Below are positions 7,898-14,563 of a stretch of 64,000 nt of DNA, in pieces. The notes beneath the pieces are model-generated. The model saw nothing but the letters and a program-made list of their open reading frames with translations. It searched no databases and was not told the DNA's origin. The stretch spans positions 62,001 through 126,000 of the forward strand of contig NZ_SZVW01000028.1 in assembly GCF_007655005.1 (NCBI RefSeq). The letters run 5' to 3'. Position numbers and translations under genes: made by a program. The stretch's first letter is position 1. Each line of letters starts with the position of its first letter. This DNA comes from Streptomyces tibetensis (GTDB lineage: Bacteria > Actinomycetota > Actinomycetes > Streptomycetales > Streptomycetaceae).

Positions 7898-7933
7898 GCG
7901 CCCCGTTTCCGTACATGCTCGGAAACGGGGCGC
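7898..7933 (+). terminator. Strong hairpin terminator
   Basis: A perfect 13-bp stem (GCGCCCCGTTTCC with GGAAACGGGGCGC) has a ten-base loop and lies 29 bp after the DUF4229-type gene. It should separate that gene from the cysteine-leader/symporter unit. Confidence 0.85.
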
Positions 7934-7979
7934 ATTGCGTTGTATGGGTGTGTGTGCGTCGTCACCTGCCAAAGAAAGG

Positions 7980-8011
7980 CTTTGGGGTCCCCAAAGTTCA
8001 GGTGTTAAGGT
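7980..8011 (+). promoter_or_regulatory. Promoter with perfect palindrome over the -35 region
   Basis: CTTTGGGGTCCCCAAAG (7980-7996) is a perfect odd palindrome with 8-bp arms. A possible -35 (TTGGGG, 7982-7987) lies inside it. After an 18-base spacer comes TAAGGT (8006-8011), a TANNNT -10 that ends six bases before the ATG of the leader peptide. A repressor or activator bound to the palindrome would directly touch RNA polymerase at this promoter. Which regulator binds is not known. Confidence 0.6.
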
Positions 8012-8017
8012 CGTGGT

Positions 8018-8119
8018 ATGAAGTCAGCAGTCGCGCCCCATTCGCCCCTGAGCGCTCCGCTCGTGGCGCGGCTGCACGTGGATCTCTGTCGGTGCGCGTC
8101 CGCTTTCTGTCGTTCCTGA
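8018..8119 (+). CDS. Leaderless Cys-rich leader peptide (probable cysteine attenuator)
   Basis: 33 codons ending in LHVDLCRCASAFCRS, with three cysteine codons (TGT, TGC, TGT) near the end. The V-D-L-x-R-x-x-S-A-x-C-R pattern is that of the short putative leader peptides found in front of sulfur and cysteine genes in actinobacteria. In mycobacteria such leaderless short reading frames act as cysteine-responsive attenuators. Here the ATG sits six bases after a TANNNT box, so the mRNA should start at the ATG. The peptide ends 69 bp before the symporter start. I infer that ribosome stalling at the cysteine codons when cysteine is scarce changes expression of the symporter. Confidence 0.75.
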   Translation: MKSAVAPHSPLSAPLVARLHVDLCRCASAFCRS

Positions 8120-8188
8120 CGTAACGCAACCCCCCCGCCGCCCCTCCCACGTCAGCTTTCCTACGCGTCCCCCCAACGGAGTCAGTCC

Positions 8189-9499
8189 GTGTCCTCACAC
8201 ACGAAGTCCTTCAAGGTGCCCTTCTGGGCCCAGATAATCGCCGGTCTCCTCCTGGGTGTGCTGCTCGGCTGGCTCGCCCGCGACCAGGACCTTTCCTGGC
8301 TGACCACGACACTCGAAAAGGTCGGCGACACCTTCATCGGGCTGTTGAAGCTCGCGGTCGCCCCGCTCGTCTTCTTCGCGATCCTGGTCTCGATCACCAA
8401 CCTGCGGAAGGTCAACAACGCGGCCCGGCTGGCCTCGCGCACCCTCCTCTGGTTCATGATCACCTCACTGATCGCGGTCAGCATCGGCCTGGTCATCGGC
8501 CTGCTGACCAACCCCGGCGCCGGTACCGGCCTCACGCCCAAGGACGGCGCGAAGCCCGAGGACACCGGCTCCTGGATCGACTTCCTGACGGGCATCATCC
8601 CGACCGACGTCATCACGCCGTTCACCCAGCTGAACGTGCTGCAGATCGTCTTCATGGCCGCCGTCGCCGGCATCGCGGCCCTGCAGCTCGGCGAGAAGGC
8701 CCAGCCGATCCTCACCCTGAGCGAGTCCGTCCTCAGCCTCCTCCAGAAGGCGCTGTGGTGGGTCATCCGGCTCGCCCCGATCGGCACCGTCGGCCTCATC
8801 GGCAACGCCATCGCCACCTACGGCTGGGACCTGATCGGCAAGTACGCGACGTTCACCGCCGACATCTACGTCGGCTGCCTCATCGTGCTGTTCGGCGTCT
8901 ACCCGACGCTGCTCGCGACCGTCGCCAAGGCCAACCCGGTCCAGTTCTTCAGGGGCGCCTGGCCCGCGATCCAGCTGGCCTTCGTCTCCCGCTCCTCCGT
9001 CGGCACCATGCCGCTGACGCAGAAGGTCACCGAGCGGCTCGGCGTGCCGAAGGAGTACGCCTCCTTCGCCGTGCCGTTCGGCGCGACGACCAAGATGGAC
9101 GGCTGCGCCGCGATCTACCCGGCCATCGCCGCGATCTTCGTCGCCCAGATCTTCGACATCCAGCTGGGCGTCGGCGACTACCTGCTGATCGCGTTCGTCT
9201 CCGTGGTCGGCTCCGCCGCCACCGCCGGTCTCACCGGTGCGACGGTCATGCTGACCCTCACCCTCTCCACCCTCGGCCTGCCGATGGAGGGCGTCGGTCT
9301 GCTCCTCGCGATCGACCCGATCCTGGACATGATCCGCACCGCGACCAACGTCGCCGGCCAGGCACTGATCCCGGTCCTGGTCTCGGCCCGCGAGAACCTG
9401 CTCGACCGCACGGCGTACGCCACGGCCGACGGCTCGTCCCTGGACGAGCCGCTCGACGAGCCGCGCGACCGGACCGAACCGGTCACCGCGACCGCCTGA
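8189..9499 (+). CDS. DAACS-family sodium:dicarboxylate-type symporter, possibly for cystine
   Basis: 436 residues from GTG 8189, with AACGGAG upstream. It has the eight-helix plus two-hairpin plan of the DAACS family: WAQIIAGLLLGVLLGWL, the KLAVAPLVFFAILVS helix, the serine-containing RSSVGTMPLT hairpin and two C-terminal segments. Two hallmark sites differ from glutamate/aspartate carriers. The NMDGT sodium site reads TKMDGC, and the terminal N-V-x-G-D reads NVAGQ. This divergence, with a Cys-rich leader directly upstream, suggests uptake of cystine or a related sulfur compound (TcyP-like) rather than dicarboxylates. That is inference. The last 35 residues are an Asp/Glu-rich cytoplasmic tail. 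Confidence 0.88.
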   Translation: MSSHTKSFKVPFWAQIIAGLLLGVLLGWLARDQDLSWLTTTLEKVGDTFIGLLKLAVAPLVFFAILVSITNLRKVNNAARLASRTLLWFMITSLIAVSIGLVIGLLTNPGAGTGLTPKDGAKPEDTGSWIDFLTGIIPTDVITPFTQLNVLQIVFMAAVAGIAALQLGEKAQPILTLSESVLSLLQKALWWVIRLAPIGTVGLIGNAIATYGWDLIGKYATFTADIYVGCLIVLFGVYPTLLATVAKANPVQFFRGAWPAIQLAFVSRSSVGTMPLTQKVTERLGVPKEYASFAVPFGATTKMDGCAAIYPAIAAIFVAQIFDIQLGVGDYLLIAFVSVVGSAATAGLTGATVMLTLTLSTLGLPMEGVGLLLAIDPILDMIRTATNVAGQALIPVLVSARENLLDRTAYATADGSSLDEPLDEPRDRTEPVTATA

Positions 9500-9948
9500 C
9501 GGACCGCCGGGGGCATCGCCTGCACTTGCGGCAACTCGCCGAAGAGCAAGCGATGCCCCTTTGCTGTGTCCATGTACTCGCGCACCCGGTGGATCAGCCC
9601 GTCCCGGAGTTCGAAGACGAAGCAGTAGTCGTCGGCGTAAGGGCTGCCGTCGGCCGGCGTCGCCGTCATGGTCTCCTCGACGACCACCCGCTCGCCGTCC
9701 ACGTGGAACCCGTGGAAGGTGACGGCGACGTCCCGGGTGAACAGACGGGGGAAGTCCTCGGTGAGGAACCGCACGATCGCCTCTCGGCCGACCATGTGGC
9801 TGGGGGCCTCCAGCGCGAGGGCTGTGGCGTTGCCCGCCGGCGCGAGCCACTCCGCGTCCTCGGTGAGGACCGCGGAGATCCGGTCGGCCTCGTGGCCGGC
9901 GAACGCCCTCCAGGCGTTCTGGACGACGACACGGCTCTGCTGCGACAT
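9178..9948 (-). CDS. NTF2-like (SnoaL-type) protein with an antisense C-terminal extension
   Basis: The first ~145 residues form an NTF2/SnoaL-like cone domain (VVVQNAWRAFAGHEADRISAVL, the W-L-A-P-A-G segment, GREAIVRFLTEDFP, FVFELRDGLIHRVREYMDT), as in limonene-epoxide-hydrolase-like and ketosteroid-isomerase-like proteins. Family members normally end soon after the EYMDT strand. Here the frame stays open for another ~110 residues that are read entirely from the strand opposite the symporter's 3' end. A stop (TGA) lies at 9483-9485 in the neighbouring frame, so a one-base slip would give an ordinary-length protein. Either the stop has been lost or there is a sequencing error. The function is unassigned. 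Confidence 0.7.
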   Translation of the reverse strand: MSQQSRVVVQNAWRAFAGHEADRISAVLTEDAEWLAPAGNATALALEAPSHMVGREAIVRFLTEDFPRLFTRDVAVTFHGFHVDGERVVVEETMTATPADGSPYADDYCFVFELRDGLIHRVREYMDTAKGHRLLFGELPQVQAMPPAVRQAVAVTGSVRSRGSSSGSSRDEPSAVAYAVRSSRFSRAETRTGISAWPATLVAVRIMSRIGSIARSRPTPSIGRPRVERVRVSMTVAPVRPAVAAEPTTETNAISR

Positions 9949-10050
9949 GCTCGCGACCCCAGGTCAGGGCAGGCGTGCGGGCCGGCGGAATTCCGGCAGC
10001 ACCCCCTGGCCGCCTCTCTGATCACCGCGGGCGATGGTCCGCCCGGCCCG

Positions 10051-10056
10051 TACGCT
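10051..10056 (+). promoter_or_regulatory. Candidate -10 element for leaderless tetR
   Basis: TACGCT fits TANNNT and ends seven bases before the ATG at 10064. No ribosome site separates them, so the regulator is probably translated from a leaderless mRNA. This supports the ATG at 10064 over the in-frame GTG/ATG-type start at 10034. Confidence 0.45.
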
Positions 10057-10063
10057 AAGCGCT

Positions 10064-10768
10064 ATGGGTGCCGTGAAGACCAAGCGGATGCCGCGCGCGG
10101 TCCGTGAACAGCAGATGCTGGACGCCGCCGTGCGGATCTTCGGCCAGCGGGGCTACATGGCCGCCTCGATGGACGAGATCGCCGAACTCGCGGGCGTGTC
10201 CAAGCCGTTGGTGTACCTGTACCTCAACTCGAAGGAAGACCTCTTCACCGCCTGCATCCGCCGGGAGGCGAAGGCCCTCGTCGAGGCGGTACGGGCCGGG
10301 GTCCGCCGCGACCTGCCCGCCGACCGGCAGCTCTGGGAAGGGCTCGGCGCCTTCTTCGCGCACACCGGCGAGAACCCGGACGCGTGGTCGGTCCTGCACC
10401 TCCAGGCCCGTACGCACGGCGAGCCGTTCGCCGCCGAGGTCACCGCGATGCGCGAGGAGATCGTCGCGTTCGTGACCCAGCTGATCCTCGCCGGTGCCCG
10501 CGAGGCCCTCCCCCAGGCTTTCGGCTGCGCTCGAGCAGGGAGGGACCCCCACGACCCCGACCTGCCGGAACGCGAGGTCGCCGGCCTCGCCGAAGCCCTG
10601 GTCGGCGCCGCCGAGTCACTCGCCGCGTGGGCCAACGCCACCCCGGGCGTCACGCCCCGCCAGGCCGCGGGCACGCTGATGAACTTCGCCTGGGCGGGAC
10701 TCGGCGACCTGATGGAGGGGCGGCCCTGGGCGCCTGAGGAGGAGCCGCCGGGCCCTCACGTCGCGTAG
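10064..10768 (+). CDS. TetR-family transcriptional regulator
   Basis: 234 residues. The N-terminal DNA-binding domain is typical: REQQMLDAAVRIFGQRGYMA, then SMDEIAELAGVSKPLVYLYLNSKEDLF. The C-terminal half is helical, with no recognised ligand. It is convergent with the MaoC-like gene (13-bp overlap at 10756-10768). The adjacent fatty-acid-type cluster and the TTACC/GGTAA inverted repeat at 12960-12988 suggest that it controls that cluster in response to an acyl-CoA, but this is inference. A copy of a GC-rich dispersed repeat (10507-10550) is read in frame as ALPQAFGCARAGRDP between two C-terminal helices, which makes this protein slightly longer than usual there. Confidence 0.9.
   Translation: MGAVKTKRMPRAVREQQMLDAAVRIFGQRGYMAASMDEIAELAGVSKPLVYLYLNSKEDLFTACIRREAKALVEAVRAGVRRDLPADRQLWEGLGAFFAHTGENPDAWSVLHLQARTHGEPFAAEVTAMREEIVAFVTQLILAGAREALPQAFGCARAGRDPHDPDLPEREVAGLAEALVGAAESLAAWANATPGVTPRQAAGTLMNFAWAGLGDLMEGRPWAPEEEPPGPHVA
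10507..10550. repeat. Dispersed Streptomyces-type palindromic repeat inside the tetR coding region
   Basis: The stretch CCTCCCCCAGGCTTTCGG, continuing through CTCGAGCAGGGAGGGACC to GGGACCCCC, has the look of a short palindromic element normally found between genes in Streptomyces (CTCGAG core with GGGGG/CCCCC ends). Here it sits in frame in a coding sequence without introducing a stop. Confidence 0.55.
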
Positions 10769-11607
10769 ACGTCCCCCGTCACATGGACCCGGTCCTGCGG
10801 GCCGCGCAGCTCGAACCGGCCGTCCCGCGCCGCGTACGTCACCGTCCCGGGCAGCAGGACCGGGGCCCGGAACTCCGCGCGCAGATGGCACCAGTGGGGG
10901 ACATCCTGTGCGGCGAGGCAGCGGGCCACGGTCCACATGCCGTGCGCGATGGCCCGGGGGAAGCCGAACAACCGGGCCGTGAGCGGGTGCAGATGGATCG
11001 GGTTGCGGTCCCCGGAGGCGGCCCCGTAACGGCGCCCGACATCCCCGGCGAGCCGCCACTCCTCGACCGCGGGCAGCGGCCCCCGCGCCTCCGGCTCCCG
11101 GGGGACCGCGGACAGCCGGTGCGTGCGGTGCCGGGCCAGGTACGTGCTGCTCGACTCCCATACGACGGAGCCACCGCGGCGCACCTCGGTGACGACCGTG
11201 GCCTCCGTACCGCGCCGGTGGGGAGCCAACCCCTCGACGTGCACGGAGAGTTCGTACCTGCCGCCGGGCGGCATCCGCTCGTGCCGCGTGACGGTGATCG
11301 AGGTGTGGACCAGGCCGAGCAGCGGCAGCGGGAAGTCCCGGCCGCTCATCAGCCGCATGGCCAGGGGGAATCCCAGCACGTGCGGATACGTCACCGGCAG
11401 CGCGTCCTCCCCGACGGGGAACCCGCAGACCCGCTCGTACGCCGCGAGCCGCGCGAGGTCGACGCGCACGTCGGGCAGCACGAGCCGGGTGCGGGGGAAC
11501 TCCGCGTCGGGGCCGGGGCGTTTGAGGGGGGACAGCAGGGCACCGCGGGCGAGGAGCGGGGCGAGGGCGGGGGGCCGGGTGAGGGTGAGAGCGGTGGAGT
11601 CGGCCAT
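10756..11607 (-). CDS. MaoC-like 3-hydroxyacyl-thioester dehydratase (HtdX-like)
   Basis: 283 residues from the ATG at 11607, which overlaps the fabG4-like stop (TGATG). A GTG one codon upstream is also possible. The C-terminal hot-dog domain has the hydratase-2 signature: RYGAASGDRNPIHLHPLTAR (D-x-N-x-I/L-H) near residues 198-217, then GFPRAIAHGMWTVA. The N-terminal half is a second, degenerate hot-dog (double hot-dog architecture). Such enzymes hydrate or dehydrate enoyl/3-hydroxyacyl thioesters. The arrangement htdX-like, fabG4-like, divergent fadA2-like matches the Rv0241c-Rv0242c-Rv0243 locus of M. tuberculosis, which supports a role in fatty-acyl or polyketide-like lipid metabolism. Confidence 0.88.
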   Translation of the reverse strand: MADSTALTLTRPPALAPLLARGALLSPLKRPGPDAEFPRTRLVLPDVRVDLARLAAYERVCGFPVGEDALPVTYPHVLGFPLAMRLMSGRDFPLPLLGLVHTSITVTRHERMPPGGRYELSVHVEGLAPHRRGTEATVVTEVRRGGSVVWESSSTYLARHRTHRLSAVPREPEARGPLPAVEEWRLAGDVGRRYGAASGDRNPIHLHPLTARLFGFPRAIAHGMWTVARCLAAQDVPHWCHLRAEFRAPVLLPGTVTYAARDGRFELRGPQDRVHVTGDVYAT

Positions 11608-12911
11608 CACGCCCCCAGCAGGCTCTGGCCGCAGACACGGACGACCTGGCCGTTGACCGCGCCCGAGGCCGGGTGGGCCAGCCAGGCGGTGGTCTCGGCG
11701 ACGTCGGCCGGGAGGCCGCCCTGGGCGAGGGAGTTCATCCGGCGGCCCGCCTCGCGGATGAACAGCGGGACGGCCGCCGTCATCTTCGTCTCGATGAAGC
11801 CGGGCGCGACCGCGTTGACCGTCACGCCGTGCTCGTCGAGCGCGCGCGGCGCGAGGGAGCGGACCATGCCGACGACGCCCGCCTTGCTCGCCCCGTAGTT
11901 GGTCTGGCCGGCGTTCCCGGCGAGCCCCGCGATCGAGGCGGTGGCGACGATCCGGCCGCCGCGCCTCAGCGTGCCGTCCTTCAGCAGGGCGTCGGTGGTG
12001 CGCAGCACGCTCGCCAGGTTCACGTCGAGCACGCAGGCCCAGCGTTCCGCGGGCATGTTCACCAGACGCCGGTCACGGGTGATGCCCGCGTTGTGGATCA
12101 GCACGTCCAGCCCGTCGGGCAGGGCCTCGGCGATCCGGGCACCCGCGTCGGCGGCCGTCATGTCGAGCGGCAGCGCGGTGCCGCCGAGCCGCTCGGCGAC
12201 CCGCCGGGCGTCCTGCTCGGCCTGCGGCACATCGAGCACCACGACCCGGGCGCCGTCCCGCGCGAGGGTCTCGGCGACCGCTTCGCCGATGCCCCGGGCG
12301 GCGCCGGTGACCAGGGCGGTGCGGCCGGCCAGCGGGCGCTCCGGGTCGGCGGCGGTCGTCTCCCGGGCGGCTCCCACCTCGATGACCTGCCCGCTCACGT
12401 AGGCCGACTTGGGCGACAGCAGGAAGCGCAGGGTGGACTCCGCGGCGGCGGCGTCCGTGAGCCGGACCAGGTTCACCGTCCTGCCCCGGCCGATCTCCTT
12501 GCCGAGGGAACGCGTGAAGCCCTCCAGGGCCTGCTGGGCCGCGGCCTGGTGGTGGTCCGCGGGGTCGAGCGGCGCGCCGAGCACCACCACGCGTCCGCTC
12601 GAGGCGACCGACCGCAGGACGGGGTGCAGGGCGGCGTGCACCTCCGCCAGGGCCTCGACGTCCCGCACCCCGGTCGCGTCCAGGACGACGGCGGCCGTCC
12701 GGCCGGAGCCGGCCGGGCCGGGTCCGGTACGGGCCAGGACCGGCGCCAGGTCGAGGGCGGACCGGCCGGCGGTGAGGTGCAGCAGCCCGCCGTCCAGGAC
12801 GGGCCGTTCGGCGGACCAGCGGGTCAGCGCCGCGGGCTGCGGCAGCCCCAGCCGCTGGGTGAGGAAGCGGCCGGGCGCGGTACCGGTGAAGCGCAGATAG
12901 CGGTCGGCCAT
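11607..12911 (-). CDS. fabG4: Two-domain 3-oxoacyl-thioester reductase (FabG4-like)
   Basis: 434 residues, about twice a normal FabG. The N-terminal ~195 residues are a degenerate Rossmann-like domain (VLDATGVRDVEALAEVHAAL, IGRGRTVNLVRLTD) without a cofactor motif. The C-terminal short-chain dehydrogenase domain is intact: TGAARGIG for NADP(H)/NAD(H), the HNAGITRD segment, and the catalytic ATASIAGLAGNAGQTNYGASKAG with Ser, Tyr and Lys. This two-domain plan is that of the high-molecular-weight FabG4 of mycobacteria, which reduces 3-oxoacyl-CoA. It is co-transcribed with the MaoC-like gene and divergent from the thiolase across a short gap holding inverted repeats. Confidence 0.9.
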   Translation of the reverse strand: MADRYLRFTGTAPGRFLTQRLGLPQPAALTRWSAERPVLDGGLLHLTAGRSALDLAPVLARTGPGPAGSGRTAAVVLDATGVRDVEALAEVHAALHPVLRSVASSGRVVVLGAPLDPADHHQAAAQQALEGFTRSLGKEIGRGRTVNLVRLTDAAAAESTLRFLLSPKSAYVSGQVIEVGAARETTAADPERPLAGRTALVTGAARGIGEAVAETLARDGARVVVLDVPQAEQDARRVAERLGGTALPLDMTAADAGARIAEALPDGLDVLIHNAGITRDRRLVNMPAERWACVLDVNLASVLRTTDALLKDGTLRRGGRIVATASIAGLAGNAGQTNYGASKAGVVGMVRSLAPRALDEHGVTVNAVAPGFIETKMTAAVPLFIREAGRRMNSLAQGGLPADVAETTAWLAHPASGAVNGQVVRVCGQSLLGA

Positions 12912-12959
12912 GGACGACTCCCAGTTCCCGAGGACGGTTCACTGACGCCCCACTCCTGC

Positions 12960-12988
12960 TTACCCTGGAGTAAGGTTACCGGAGGTAA
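12960..12988. promoter_or_regulatory. Tandem inverted-repeat operator between fabG4-like and thiolase genes
   Basis: Two related palindromes lie side by side in the 121-bp divergent gap: TTACcctggaGTAA (12960-12973) and TTACCggaGGTAA (12976-12988), with starts 16 bp apart. One and a half helical turns between sites would let two dimers bind. A TetR-family protein such as the one encoded at 10064 is the obvious candidate. The sites lie within 50-75 bp of both start codons, so binding should repress both directions. Confidence 0.6.
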
Positions 12989-13032
12989 GGCTACGTCACG
13001 CAGGAGGAGCGGGTCGAGATGAGCTGGTCGAG

Positions 13033-14322
13033 ATGAGTTCCCGGCAGCTGTCGCCGTCGGTGCGGCGCGTGGCGATCGTCGGCGGAGCCCGCATCCCCTT
13101 CGCCCGTTCCGACGGCCCCTACGCCACCGCCTCCAACCAGCAGATGCTCACCGCCGCCCTCGACGGCCTCGTCGAGCGGTACGGACTCCAGGAGCCGGGC
13201 GCGGTCGGTGAGTTCGTCGCCGGGGCCGTGCTCAAGCACGCCCGCGACTTCAACCTCGCCCGCGAGACCGTCCTCGGCTCCGGGCTCCATCCGAGCACCC
13301 CCGCCTACGACATCCAGCAGGCCTGCGGCACCGGACTCCAGGCCGTCATCGCCGCCGCCAACAAGATCGCCCTCGGCCAGACCGAGTCGGCCGTCGCGGG
13401 CGGCGCCGACACGGCCAGCGACGCACCCCTCGGCGTCAACGACTCCCTGCGCCGCATCCTGCTGGAGGCCCGCCGGGCGAAGTCGCCCGGCGCCCGCCTG
13501 AAGGCCCTGGCGAAGCTGCGCCCGGGCCACCTCGTCCCCGACATCCCGCGCAACGCCGAGCCGCGCACCGGCCTGTCCATGGGCGAACACGCGGCCGTCA
13601 CCGCCCGCGCCCGGGGCATCGCCCGCGAGGCGCAGGACGAACTCGCCGCCACCAGTCACCGGCGGCTGGCGGCGGCGTACGAACGCGGCTTCTTCCAGGA
13701 CCTGGTGGTCCCCTTCCGCGGCCTGGCCCGCGACCAGAACCTGCGCCCCGGCTCAACGGTGGAGAAACTGGCCTTGCTGAAGCCGGTGTTCGGGCTCGGC
13801 CACCCCGACCCGACCATGACCGCGGGGAACTCCACCCCGCTGACGGACGGCGCCGCGACCGTCCTGCTGTCGAGCGAGGAGTGGGCCCGCGAGCGCGGGC
13901 TGGAGCCGCTGGCGTACCTCACCGCGTACGAGACGGCCGCCGTCGACTTCGTCGGCGGTGACGTGGCCGGTGGCGAGGACGGACTGCTCATGGCGCCCGC
14001 GTACGCGGTCCCGCGCATGCTGGAGCGGGCCGGCCTGGGCCTGGACGACTTCGACCTGGTCGAGATCCACGAGGCGTTCGCCTCCCAGGTGCTGGCGACG
14101 CTCGCCGCCTGGGAGAAGCGGGGCCTCGGCACGGTCGACCGCGCCCGGCTGAACGTCGCCGGCTCCTCCCTCGCCACCGGCCACCCCTTCGCCGCCACCG
14201 GCGCCCGGATCGTCGCCACCCTGGCCAAGCTCCTCACCGAACGGGACGCCCCCGCCCGCGGGCTGATCTCCGTCTGCGCGGCGGGCGGACAGGGGGTGAC
14301 GGCCGTCCTGGAGCGTGCCTGA
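13033..14322 (+). CDS. fadA2: Acetyl-CoA acetyltransferase / 3-ketoacyl-CoA thiolase (FadA2-like)
   Basis: 429 residues. Thiolase active-site residues are all present: nucleophilic cysteine in QQACGTGLQAVIAAA near residue 97, histidine in EIHEAFASQ near 340, the GHPFAATGAR loop, and the C-terminal cysteine in SVCAAGGQG. It cleaves 3-ketoacyl-CoA or condenses acetyl-CoA, so it completes the pathway of the divergent dehydratase and reductase. The start is unusual. A strong ribosome site (AGGAGGAG, near 13002-13009) is followed by ATG 13019, which opens only a five-codon frame. The true ATG at 13033 overlaps its stop (ATGA), apparently because a 14-bp segment was duplicated. Confidence 0.9.
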   Translation: MSSRQLSPSVRRVAIVGGARIPFARSDGPYATASNQQMLTAALDGLVERYGLQEPGAVGEFVAGAVLKHARDFNLARETVLGSGLHPSTPAYDIQQACGTGLQAVIAAANKIALGQTESAVAGGADTASDAPLGVNDSLRRILLEARRAKSPGARLKALAKLRPGHLVPDIPRNAEPRTGLSMGEHAAVTARARGIAREAQDELAATSHRRLAAAYERGFFQDLVVPFRGLARDQNLRPGSTVEKLALLKPVFGLGHPDPTMTAGNSTPLTDGAATVLLSSEEWARERGLEPLAYLTAYETAAVDFVGGDVAGGEDGLLMAPAYAVPRMLERAGLGLDDFDLVEIHEAFASQVLATLAAWEKRGLGTVDRARLNVAGSSLATGHPFAATGARIVATLAKLLTERDAPARGLISVCAAGGQGVTAVLERA

Positions 14323-14563
14323 GGGCACCGGTGTGCAGAACCTGAAGTCCCCTCACGTAATCCCCGAGATTGCACAGGCCTGGCTCCGGACCATCCCCGA
14401 ACCCGCACAACCCCGCCACGTCAGCGCCGTACGATCCCGTTCCTACCGCCAGTAACCCCATAAGGGCCTTCCAGGGGGGATTGAGCCGGTTGAGCGCCTC
14501 GGCGTGCGAGGCACGTACGTCATGCAGCAAGCAGTCCATCGCTGCACGCCCCAGGAGCCGCCC

